A stretch of 64,000 bases of DNA from Bradyrhizobium diazoefficiens USDA 110 (lineage in GTDB: Bacteria; Pseudomonadota; Alphaproteobacteria; Rhizobiales; Xanthobacteraceae). The stretch covers positions 868,001-932,000 of the forward strand of contig NC_004463.1 in assembly GCF_000011365.1 (NCBI RefSeq). The letters run 5' to 3'. The notes beneath the pieces are model-generated. The model saw only the letters and a list, made by a program, of their open reading frames with translations, was not told the DNA's origin and made no database searches. Below, in pieces: positions 56,210 through 64,000 of this stretch (the stretch's first letter is position 1; every line of letters starts with the position of its first letter). Position numbers and translations under genes: made by a program.

Positions 56210-56908
56210 TTACTCTGGCTCAGGGACGGAAGGTCGACTCTTACGAACTGCCTTAACCGCCGATTCAATGAGGGGTTCGTTCCATAGGAGCGAATACATT
56301 TGGTCGCGGCTCGGGTGTTCCGGGTGAAGATAGTTTATCAAGAACGTCGTGCATCTCGCGATTGATTTCAGCTCTTCAATGATTTCGACAAAGTCCGACT
56401 GACGGTAGACCAATATTCGCGAGTTATCAGGTTCAAACCGGCTCTTGTTTAGCGTCTCAAACTTTGGATCTAGATTTGCTTCGGAAACCGCGACGAATAT
56501 GTCGAGGTATGCAACAGGCTCAACTAACAAGAGCGCGTCGGGAAGTTCGTCACAAAAAGCCCAGATGTGATGCGCAACATTGTTTCGTTTCCGGGCGGCG
56601 GATCGAGCAAGCCTCACGACCGCCTCGAACATCTCCAATTCGGGATCTATCAGCTTTATTTTGCCCGCAGATACTATCATGTCCATCTGCGCGCTCGCGC
56701 TTCGGACAGTCTGCAGCATTGCAATCGTAGGCCCTGCCTCAGCTGCCAGCAGGAAGGCTAGAATCGAACCGACGTTGGCTTCGATATCAGCCCACCTGAC
56801 TATGATCTCCGCAACGAATGGCGCCAATTTTGGGCGCCGCTGGATAGCCTCCGGGCTTGCGAATACCTTGGCGCTCGATCGCACTCTTGAGAGGGGTTGG
56901 GGAGGCAT
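56210..56908 (-). CDS. Hypothetical protein with a HEPN-like R-x4-H motif
   Basis: 232 aa, mostly helical, lower GC and rarer codons than the rest of the window. It contains AVVRLARSAARKRNNVAHHIWAF, with Arg108-Asn-Asn-Val-Ala-His113, the R(N)x3-4H arrangement of HEPN RNases. I do not recognise a named family; nuclease activity is inference. The ATG at 56908 (MPPQPLSRVRSS) is assumed; a TTG four codons upstream is possible. It lies between the tRNA remnant and drmD, transcribed in the opposite direction. Confidence 0.6.
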   Translation of the reverse strand: MPPQPLSRVRSSAKVFASPEAIQRRPKLAPFVAEIIVRWADIEANVGSILAFLLAAEAGPTIAMLQTVRSASAQMDMIVSAGKIKLIDPELEMFEAVVRLARSAARKRNNVAHHIWAFCDELPDALLLVEPVAYLDIFVAVSEANLDPKFETLNKSRFEPDNSRILVYRQSDFVEIIEELKSIARCTTFLINYLHPEHPSRDQMYSLLWNEPLIESAVKAVRKSRPSVPEPE

Positions 56909-57139
56909 ATATCGATCCAAAGAGAAATAGTCTTAAAAGCCCCAGAGGCGCATCAACCAATGCAGTCTCGCGACATCTAGGAGCGATCCGCGATAGGCCG
57001 GAGCGGCTTCAAGGATCACCTTACCTGCGATGGCGAGCCAAAATACCTATCGCTTCCACATTCTAGCATTTAGTTGTGTGGCGCAATTGCCGCAACTATT
57101 GTCCTATCCAATCGACCAAAGCTGATCTGGAAGCGATTA

Positions 57140-60100
57140 ATGGCAGGGAAACTTGAGGCGGGAGCTTTTGTCGAGCTCCGTGGGCGGCCTTGGCTGGTCG
57201 AGGAGACGGTAAAAGGGGGCGGAGAGTTCGAGTCGCTGAGGCTTTCGTGCATTGCCGACGACGCCCAGGGCGAGCAACTCGAGGTCATCTGGGATGCCGA
57301 GATCGGGCCAAAGATCCTGGGCGAGGATAACTGGCAACGTGTCGGGGCAAGCGGACCGGATTCAGCAGACGTGTTCGCGGCCCATTTGCGGGTGATTCGT
57401 TGGAATTCCTCCACGGCCGCTGAACGGGACTTGTTTCAAGCGCCCTTCCGGGCGGGAATTCGGTTAGATACCTACCAGCTTCTACCCTTGCGGAAGGCCC
57501 TGAGGCTGCCCCGCGTAAATCTGCTGATCGCGGATGACGTCGGGCTTGGTAAGACTGTTGAAGCCGGCCTGATCGCACGGGAGCTCTTGCTGCGCCGCCG
57601 CATAGACTTCATCGTTGTGGCAGCGCCGCCGTCCATGACATTGCAGTGGAAAGACGAGCTGCAAGCGAAATTCGGTCTCTCCTTCCAAATTGTCGACCGA
57701 GAGCATCTTGCAGAGATGAGGCGGTTGCACGGCTTCGGCGTCAATCCGTGGCGAACAGGCTCGCGATTCATCATCTCTCACCGCCTTCTCACCGACGAGA
57801 TTTACATCTCCGGACTAAGGGATGTCCTTGGAGAGTTTCGCGCCCGTGCCTTGCTGATCCTTGATGAAGCCCATCATGCGGCCCCCGCCGGAGGATCGCG
57901 TTATGCGATCTCAAGCCAGTTCACCAAGGCTGTCCGCAACATCTCCGAGCGCTTCGAGCATCGCCTGTTCCTTTCCGCCACGCCGCATAATGGGCATAGC
58001 AACAGCTTTTCGGCGTTGCTTGAGATGCTCGACCCCCAGCGGTTTACGCGTGGCGTCGAGGTCCGACCAAGGGACCTTGAGCCGGTCATGGTCCGTCGGC
58101 TGAAGTCGGATCTCCGTCGACTCGGCGAGGCGTTTCCAGAGCGCCGTATCGAGGCAGTTCCAATTTCGGGCCTCCCGGCCGATGCGCCGGAACTCGATCT
58201 CGCTCGTCGGCTCGCCGCGTATGGCGAACTACGGATGGCACGCATATCGACCCTGCCGGGCCAAAAGGCTGCGTTAGCCAAGCTTGCGTTCGTGGGATTG
58301 CAGCAACGCCTGCTTTCATCAAACGCTGCATTTGCCAAAACGCTGAAGGTTCATCGTGGTTCGCTGGCAAAGCTGATCGACGGGGAGATTACTGCGCGTG
58401 AATCACAAGCCGCGCTGACATTCGTGGCTTCGCCGAGCGGTGAGGTCACTGCCGAGCTTGACCTCGAGGATTCGGAAGCCGAAGCAACCATGGATCAAGA
58501 CGAAGCCTCCGCGACCGAGGCGGCGTCTCGCGCGGGGGCGCTCGGAGCCACAAAGAGCGCGCTTGAAGCAGAGCTTGCCGCGGTCGATGACATGCTGGCG
58601 ATTGCCGAGGCTTCCGCAAGCCGCCCCGACGCCAGGGTTCGCTGGCTGGTCGAATGGGTCAAAGCCAATATGCTCGCGGGTAAGACATGGAACAATCGAC
58701 GCCTGATCATTTTCACCGAATACGAAGACACGCGCCGATGGTTGGAACGGCGGCTGCTTGAGGCAATCGATGCCACCGATAGATCGGACGAGCGCATCCT
58801 TGTGTTCTCGGGCGCCACCGGCACGGACAAGCGCGAGGCCGTCAAGCGCGCCTTCAACACCGACCCAGCGATTGAGCCTGTCCGGATACTGCTTTGCACC
58901 GACGCTGCCCGCGAAGGCATCAATCTCCAGACTTATTGCTCGGACTTGATCCACTTCGACTTACCTTGGAACCCCTCTCGTCTCGAACAGCGCAACGGGC
59001 GCATAGATCGCAAGCTGCAGCCGGCAAAGCTAATCATTTGCCGCTACTTCAAATATGAGCAGCGCGAAGCAGACATCGTTCTCGACGCCCTTGTGCGAAA
59101 GACCGAATCGATCCGCAATCAGCTCGGCTCGGTCGGTCAACTGATCGAAGAGCGCGTGACGAAACGTCTGGCGGAAAGTGGCATCCGTCAAGGTGCGGCC
59201 GCGGAGATCGCCAAAGCCATCGAGGCGGAGAGCGATGCCGAGCGTCTTGCCCGGGCGCGGGCCGAGATGGACGATGATGAGCGCGTCCGCTTCGAGAAGA
59301 TCACCAAGGAGCAGCGCGAGCTGCAACGGGTGCTGGAAGACTCGCAAGAGAAGGTGGGAGTCAACCAGGACGATCTGAGGCATGTGGTGGCTGTCGCGCT
59401 TGATCGTGCGGGTTATCATTTCGACGAGGCCCGAGCGGAAGCTGTCGGCCCGGTCGAAACCTATCGTTTCGATCCCTCTCATCTGGCCTTCAAGGGCGAG
59501 GGCGGCTGGGGCGATGCGTTCGATGATCTGCGAATCCGGCCGCGAAAGCGCGGCGAACGTTATTCGGATTGGCGGCGTAACGCGCCGATCCGCTCGATTT
59601 CCTTCAAACCTCCGGTGCTGGCGGACGGTCGCGACGCGCCGAATGTCGTCCAGGTCCATCTCGAACACCGTCTTGTCCGAAGGCTGTTGTCACGGTTCAT
59701 TTCGCAAGGCTTCGAATCCAGCTTGTCACGCGTTTCGGTGATCATGGGGCCGGGCGCGCAGCCGCGCATCGTCCTGATGGGACGCCTCAGCCTGTATGGC
59801 AGCGGAGCGACGCGCTTGCACGAGGAGGTCATTCCAATCGCTGCGATCTGGTCGGAGGCCGAGCGCGCTAAGAGGCCCTTGAAAGCTCTGGGCGAGAGCG
59901 GCGAGGCGCGGACGCTTGATCAGCTGGAGCAGGCGTTGAGAACGGCGACGCCTGCGCCCGCGATGGCGGTTGCGCGCGTTCAGACATTAATTGAGCAAGA
60001 CATCACGGATTTGCGCCCCGCGCTTGAGAGCATCGCCGGCGAGCGCATTGCAACTAATACCAAGTTGTTGCGCAAGCGTGGCGAGGAGGAGTCAAAGTCC

Positions 60101-60361
60101 CTGCGCGAATTGCTGGAGCGCCAACGTGGCCGAATTTCCAAGGCGGCGGACGAATTCGATCCCAATCAGCTTTCCCTCCCGGGAATCGCCGAGGAGGAGC
60201 GGCGGGAACAGGAGGCGGATCGTCGTCATTGGCGAACGCGGCTTGAACGGCTCGATCAGGAGATGAAAACGGAGCCGGAGCGCATCATGCATTCTTACGA
60301 CGTGACGGCGCATCGACTCGAACCGGTCGGCATTGTCTATCTCTGGCCGGTTTCAGGTTAA
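57140..60361 (+). CDS. drmD: DISARM SNF2-like helicase DrmD
   Basis: 1073 aa. Superfamily 2 helicase motifs: Q-like RLDTYQLLPLRKAL, Walker A ADDVGLGKTVEAGLIA (Lys138), Walker B LLILDEAHHAAP (DEAH 242-245), motif III LFLSATPHNGHSN, motif V REGINLQTY and motif VI LEQRNGRIDRK. An N-terminal small beta domain (LEAGAFVELRGRPWLVEETV) and a long C-terminal region about 600-1073 with coiled segments complete the DrmD plan. DrmD acts with the methylase and DrmABC in phage defence. An ATG at 57140 preceded by GGAAG is chosen; a TTG start 22 codons earlier is possible. Three bases separate it from the methylase gene. Confidence 0.86.
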   Translation: MAGKLEAGAFVELRGRPWLVEETVKGGGEFESLRLSCIADDAQGEQLEVIWDAEIGPKILGEDNWQRVGASGPDSADVFAAHLRVIRWNSSTAAERDLFQAPFRAGIRLDTYQLLPLRKALRLPRVNLLIADDVGLGKTVEAGLIARELLLRRRIDFIVVAAPPSMTLQWKDELQAKFGLSFQIVDREHLAEMRRLHGFGVNPWRTGSRFIISHRLLTDEIYISGLRDVLGEFRARALLILDEAHHAAPAGGSRYAISSQFTKAVRNISERFEHRLFLSATPHNGHSNSFSALLEMLDPQRFTRGVEVRPRDLEPVMVRRLKSDLRRLGEAFPERRIEAVPISGLPADAPELDLARRLAAYGELRMARISTLPGQKAALAKLAFVGLQQRLLSSNAAFAKTLKVHRGSLAKLIDGEITARESQAALTFVASPSGEVTAELDLEDSEAEATMDQDEASATEAASRAGALGATKSALEAELAAVDDMLAIAEASASRPDARVRWLVEWVKANMLAGKTWNNRRLIIFTEYEDTRRWLERRLLEAIDATDRSDERILVFSGATGTDKREAVKRAFNTDPAIEPVRILLCTDAAREGINLQTYCSDLIHFDLPWNPSRLEQRNGRIDRKLQPAKLIICRYFKYEQREADIVLDALVRKTESIRNQLGSVGQLIEERVTKRLAESGIRQGAAAEIAKAIEAESDAERLARARAEMDDDERVRFEKITKEQRELQRVLEDSQEKVGVNQDDLRHVVAVALDRAGYHFDEARAEAVGPVETYRFDPSHLAFKGEGGWGDAFDDLRIRPRKRGERYSDWRRNAPIRSISFKPPVLADGRDAPNVVQVHLEHRLVRRLLSRFISQGFESSLSRVSVIMGPGAQPRIVLMGRLSLYGSGATRLHEEVIPIAAIWSEAERAKRPLKALGESGEARTLDQLEQALRTATPAPAMAVARVQTLIEQDITDLRPALESIAGERIATNTKLLRKRGEEESKSLRELLERQRGRISKAADEFDPNQLSLPGIAEEERREQEADRRHWRTRLERLDQEMKTEPERIMHSYDVTAHRLEPVGIVYLWPVSG

Positions 60362-60364
60362 GCG

Positions 60365-63300
60365 ATGCGAGAGACATACCGCGATCCCGCGCTTGAATGG
60401 CTGGACCACGTGCAGCCGGTCGGCCTTGTGGTCGCACCAGCCGTGGTCAAGGACCTGATCCTTGAGCCGACGCCGCAGAGTCAGATCGACAGCGCCGAGG
60501 TCGAGCTGCTTGTTGATCCCGATCCGGCCAAGCTCGCCCTGATCGATCCATGGGCCTTCGCGGAAGTGATTCTCGGATGGGAAGCGCGGATGGTCGCAGG
60601 CGCGCCCGGCGGTCCTGCTCTACCCGACAGCCTTAGCTTGCGCCTGCCGGAGTATGACACGACACTTTCGCCGGATTGGGCCGTCGTCGATCCCTCGGGC
60701 GGTGAGCTGCCGTGGCAACTGCTTGTCAGGTTGGAAGGGCCGGGAATCGATCCCGATCAGCGCGGTGCGCTCGGCGGATGGGAGGCGACCCCGCATCAAC
60801 GTTTTGAGCGGTTGTTGCGCGAGACCGGTGTCTCCGCGGGGCTGATGATCACCGACAAGGATATCCGGCTGGTCTATGCCCCGAAGGGCGAGACCTCCGG
60901 TTGGTTGGCCTTCCCGATCCGGTCGCTTGCGACCGTCGGCGGTCGCGCCATGCTCGGTGGGCTCAAGCTGATGCTCGACCGCGGACGGCTCTTCACCGAC
61001 GCCGAAGATCGCCGTCTGCCGGCAGTCCTGAAGAAGAGCCGCGAGGCACAGGCTGCGGTATCGACCGCGCTCGCCGAGCAGGTGCTCGGTGCGCTGCATG
61101 AATTGTTGCGCGGCCTCAGCGCCGCCGATCCGGGCGCGATCCGGAAGCTCGCCGCCGAGCAGCCCGGTCATCTCTACGAAGGCCTGCTCACAGTCCTGAT
61201 GCGGTTGGTGTTCGTGCTCTATGCCGAGGATCGCGATCTCCTGCCATCGCGCACCGACGGCCGCTCGCGCGCGCTCTATGACAACGGCTACTCCGTCCGC
61301 GGACTTTACGCCAAGCTGACCGAAGATGCTGCGCTGAACCCCGACACCATGGATGAACGGCGGGGCGGCTGGGGCCGCCTCTTGGCTTTGTTTCGGCTGA
61401 TCCATGGCGGTCACCCCTCGCACATCATTCAGGCGCGCGGCGGCAAGCTGTTTGATCCGGATATCTTTCCGTTTCTCGAGGGACGCACATTGGACTCCGA
61501 CAAGCCGGCGGTCATGACGGTCTCCGACGGCTGCGTCCTACGTGTGCTCGAAGGTCTGATGACTCTGGAAGCCAAGGGACGTGGTTCCGACAGCACCCGC
61601 GAACGACTTTCCTATCGCACTCTCGATGTCGAACAGATCGGCTCGGTCTACGAGACCGTGATGGGCTTTACGGTCGAGCCGGCGGCGGGCCGCGTGCTCG
61701 CCATCAAGGCGGGTAAGAACAACCACACGCCGGTATTCGTGAATCTTGACGCGCTGCTTGTCAAAAGCGGAAAGGATCGCGTCAAGTATCTGAAGGAAGA
61801 CGGTGACCGTGCGCTGACCGCCGCGCAGGCCAAGGCCGTCGAGGCGGCCAGGTCCATCGCCGAGGCGGTCGCGGCGTTGGATTCGATCGTTGATGAGCGT
61901 GCCTCGCCCCGCAAGCGTGAATTGCCTTCCGGCACGCCGATCCTGCAGCCGACCGATGAGCGCCGCCGCACGGGTAGCCACTATACCCCGCGCAGCCTCA
62001 CCGGGCCGATCGTGCGTTACGCGCTGCAGCCAGCTCTCGAGCAGCTCGGGGCGAATGCGACGCCGGAGCAAATACTCGATCTCAAGGTGTGCGATCCTGC
62101 CATGGGCTCAGGCGCGTTCTTGGTCGAGGCTTGCCGCGCGCTCGCGGCCAAGCTCGTTGTTGCATGGGCGCACTGGCCGGAGAGAAAGCCGATCATTCCG
62201 GCCGATGAGGACGAGGAGCTGCATGCGCGTCGCCTCGTCGCCCAGCGTTGCCTCTATGGCGTTGACAAAAATCCGCTGGCTACCGATCTCGCCAAGCTGT
62301 CGCTGTGGCTCGCCACGCTCGCTCGTGATCACGAATTCACTTTCCTGGATCACGCGCTCAAATCGGGTGATAGCCTTGTGAGTCTGACGGAAGCACAAAT
62401 AGCTGCGGTGCATTGGGATACGTCCAAGCCGGGACTTCCGTTGTTCCGACAACTCGTCGAGCATCGCGTTGCAGAAGTAATGAATGGGCGCGCCGAAATT
62501 CGAGCTGCGCCCGACGACACTACGCGCGCGATTCAAGAGGCGCGTCACCGTTCGTTAGAGGGGCGGTTGCGAGACATCCGCCTCATTGGAGATGCGGTGA
62601 TCGCGGCGTTCTTTGCTGCAGATAAGCCAAAAGATCGGGAGGTGAAACGGACGGAAGTCGAGAGCTGGCTGACAGGATCACTTGAGGCGGCATGGAACAA
62701 GCTTACGGTCATAGCCAAGACCCTTGAGCAAGGGGAACATCCGCTCGCACCGTTTCACTGGCAAATCGAATTCCCGGAGGTATTCGCTGACGATGGCGGA
62801 TTTGACGCAATAGTTGGAAATCCCCCCTTCGCGGGCAAAAACACCGTTGTCGCCGGAAACCGGCCTGCCTATCATCAATGGCTGACAACAGCGGCTACAG
62901 AATCAACAGCAACTGCTGACCTCGTTGCTCATTTTTTCCGCCTCGCTTTCCGCTTAATTCGTTCGCGCGGCGCGTTTGGTTTAGTCGCAACGAATACTAT
63001 TCGCGAAGGCGACACTCGAAGGTCAGGCCTCCGCTGGATATGCCTCAACGGAGGAACGATCTACTCAGCGCAGTCTCGAGTGCGCTGGTCTGGCGGCGCG
63101 TCCGTGGTGGTTAGTGTGATCCATGTCGTCAAAGGCAAAGCCACGATGCCGATTATCCTCAATGGCCGGGTCGTTCCAAAAATCACCGCTTTCCTCTTTC
63201 ATGCTGGAAACCACACGGATCCTGCGCGTCTTTCTGCAAATGCTAAGAAGAGTTTTCAGGGCAGCATTCTCTTGGGAATGGGTTTTACGTTTGACGACAA

Positions 63301-64000
63301 CGATTCTAGTGGAGAGGCAAATCCAATTGCCCTGAAGACTGAGCTGATACGTAGGGATCCCAAGAATGCGGAATTAATACGCCCGTATATCGGCGGGGAG
63401 GAGGTCAATGACAGTCCCGGACATGAGCCTCGCCGATTTGCGATAGACTTTTTTGATCGTGACTTAGCGGAGGCGTCGCGCTGGCCTGATCTTCTAGAGA
63501 TAGTTCGAACGAAAGTGAAGCCTCTCCGGGATCGACAGAAGAGGGACGCCAACCGTGAACGCTGGTGGCAATATGCCGAAAAGCGTCCGGGCCTCTATGC
63601 AGCAATAGCTAGAAGCGAGCGCGTGCTTGTAATCTCTCGGGTCAGAGCAACTGGTTTCGCATTCGTGCCAGCCAAGACGATTTTCTCGGAGCAACTTGTT
63701 GTTTTTCCCTTTGAGCAGGACGCGGCATTCGCGATACTGCAAAGTAGAATTCATGAATGTTGGGCCCGCTCTTTCAGCGGCTCAGCCCTAGATTTGATCA
63801 GGTATTCTCCAACCTCTTGTTTTGAAACATTTCCATTTCCCGCAGATTGGCAGGCGCGTGTCTCGGTGGAGACGGTCGGTCGGTCGTATTACGAGGCGCG
63901 CGCTGGGATTATGCGTGAAAGCAATACGGGCCTGACGGGCACCTACAATCGCTTCCATGAGCGCGCCGAGACTGCGGACGACATTCAGCACCTGCGCGAG
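60365..64000 (+). CDS. drmMI: DISARM class 1 N6-adenine DNA methylase DrmMI (runs off the window)
   Basis: 1212 codons visible, open to the window edge, so the C-terminus is missing. The SAM-binding motif I is VCDPAMGSGAFLVEA (Asp577) and the catalytic motif IV is GNPPF (Asn819-Phe822), the N6-adenine type. The N-terminal roughly 500 residues form a separate region with HLYEGLLTVLMRLVFVLYAEDRDLLP, seen in Eco57I/PglX-type enzymes. From about residue 820 the sequence is the target recognition domain, with more A/T-rich codons. It marks host DNA so that DISARM spares it. Cotranscribed with drmD. Confidence 0.85.
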   Translation, partial: MRETYRDPALEWLDHVQPVGLVVAPAVVKDLILEPTPQSQIDSAEVELLVDPDPAKLALIDPWAFAEVILGWEARMVAGAPGGPALPDSLSLRLPEYDTTLSPDWAVVDPSGGELPWQLLVRLEGPGIDPDQRGALGGWEATPHQRFERLLRETGVSAGLMITDKDIRLVYAPKGETSGWLAFPIRSLATVGGRAMLGGLKLMLDRGRLFTDAEDRRLPAVLKKSREAQAAVSTALAEQVLGALHELLRGLSAADPGAIRKLAAEQPGHLYEGLLTVLMRLVFVLYAEDRDLLPSRTDGRSRALYDNGYSVRGLYAKLTEDAALNPDTMDERRGGWGRLLALFRLIHGGHPSHIIQARGGKLFDPDIFPFLEGRTLDSDKPAVMTVSDGCVLRVLEGLMTLEAKGRGSDSTRERLSYRTLDVEQIGSVYETVMGFTVEPAAGRVLAIKAGKNNHTPVFVNLDALLVKSGKDRVKYLKEDGDRALTAAQAKAVEAARSIAEAVAALDSIVDERASPRKRELPSGTPILQPTDERRRTGSHYTPRSLTGPIVRYALQPALEQLGANATPEQILDLKVCDPAMGSGAFLVEACRALAAKLVVAWAHWPERKPIIPADEDEELHARRLVAQRCLYGVDKNPLATDLAKLSLWLATLARDHEFTFLDHALKSGDSLVSLTEAQIAAVHWDTSKPGLPLFRQLVEHRVAEVMNGRAEIRAAPDDTTRAIQEARHRSLEGRLRDIRLIGDAVIAAFFAADKPKDREVKRTEVESWLTGSLEAAWNKLTVIAKTLEQGEHPLAPFHWQIEFPEVFADDGGFDAIVGNPPFAGKNTVVAGNRPAYHQWLTTAATESTATADLVAHFFRLAFRLIRSRGAFGLVATNTIREGDTRRSGLRWICLNGGTIYSAQSRVRWSGGASVVVSVIHVVKGKATMPIILNGRVVPKITAFLFHAGNHTDPARLSANAKKSFQGSILLGMGFTFDDNDSSGEANPIALKTELIRRDPKNAELIRPYIGGEEVNDSPGHEPRRFAIDFFDRDLAEASRWPDLLEIVRTKVKPLRDRQKRDANRERWWQYAEKRPGLYAAIARSERVLVISRVRATGFAFVPAKTIFSEQLVVFPFEQDAAFAILQSRIHECWARSFSGSALDLIRYSPTSCFETFPFPADWQARVSVETVGRSYYEARAGIMRESNTGLTGTYNRFHERAETADDIQHLRE

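Noticed and set aside
60365..64000. BREX PglX or type IIG enzyme
   Set aside because: PglX-like features exist, but the immediate DrmD-type helicase upstream and the absence of brxA/brxB/brxC genes favour DISARM; the missing right side leaves this open.

Overview
This window reads as the chromosome of a high-GC alphaproteobacterium close to Bradyrhizobium (Rhizobiales, Nitrobacteraceae). The basis is the gene order rpsT-dnaA-dnaN-recF-gyrB-murA, the alphaproteobacterial codon bias, the DUF3551 small secreted proteins, and at least five families of palindromic intergenic repeats of the kind common in Bradyrhizobium. Species cannot be fixed from the sequence alone.

Layout. 1-13 kb: housekeeping and metabolic genes (SulP transporter fused to STAS and cyclic-nucleotide domains, a long-form PurC, pirin, a membrane-anchored AraC regulator, a serine hydrolase, an MmgE/PrpD protein, a FUSC-type membrane protein, a DUF6064 protein) and an overlapping three-gene operon (MATE efflux, DUF2867, DsbA-like isomerase). 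14-28.7 kb: replication and cell-wall block on the minus strand, rpsT, dnaA, dnaN, recF, gyrB and murA. This block is interrupted by a DUF559 nuclease gene sitting between inverted repeats and by three tandem paralogues of an uncharacterised exported protein. MurA carries Asp where the catalytic Cys normally sits. 29-45.9 kb: MsrA, a polysaccharide-export lipoprotein, several hydrolases, an isoquinoline 1-oxidoreductase-like IorA/IorB pair, an HD-GYP protein, an acyl-CoA synthetase, a TTT/Bug binding protein, DUF3551 proteins, an ArsR/SRPBCC/DUF899 cluster and a trypsin-like protease.

46-49.5 kb is a small candidate regulon: a membrane protein, a winged-helix regulator, an extra UppS-type prenyltransferase and a B12-dependent radical SAM protein. 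A perfect 17-bp palindrome covers the start codon of both the membrane protein gene and the uppS gene. A different palindrome covers the start codon of the ArsR gene at 42.9 kb. 49.7-55.9 kb holds stress and repair genes (GNAT, cNMP-domain protein, metallophosphoesterase, 3-methyladenine glycosylase, DNA polymerase IV) and small secreted or membrane proteins.

From about 56.1 kb the composition changes. A tRNA-Arg(CCG) gene on the minus strand is followed by an inverted, plus-strand copy of its 3' end. Beyond that lie a lower-GC gene with a HEPN-like R-x4-H motif, a SNF2-type helicase matching DrmD and an N6-adenine methylase matching DrmMI, which runs off the window. I read this as the start of a class 1 DISARM phage-defence island; drmA, drmB and drmC would be expected beyond position 64000.
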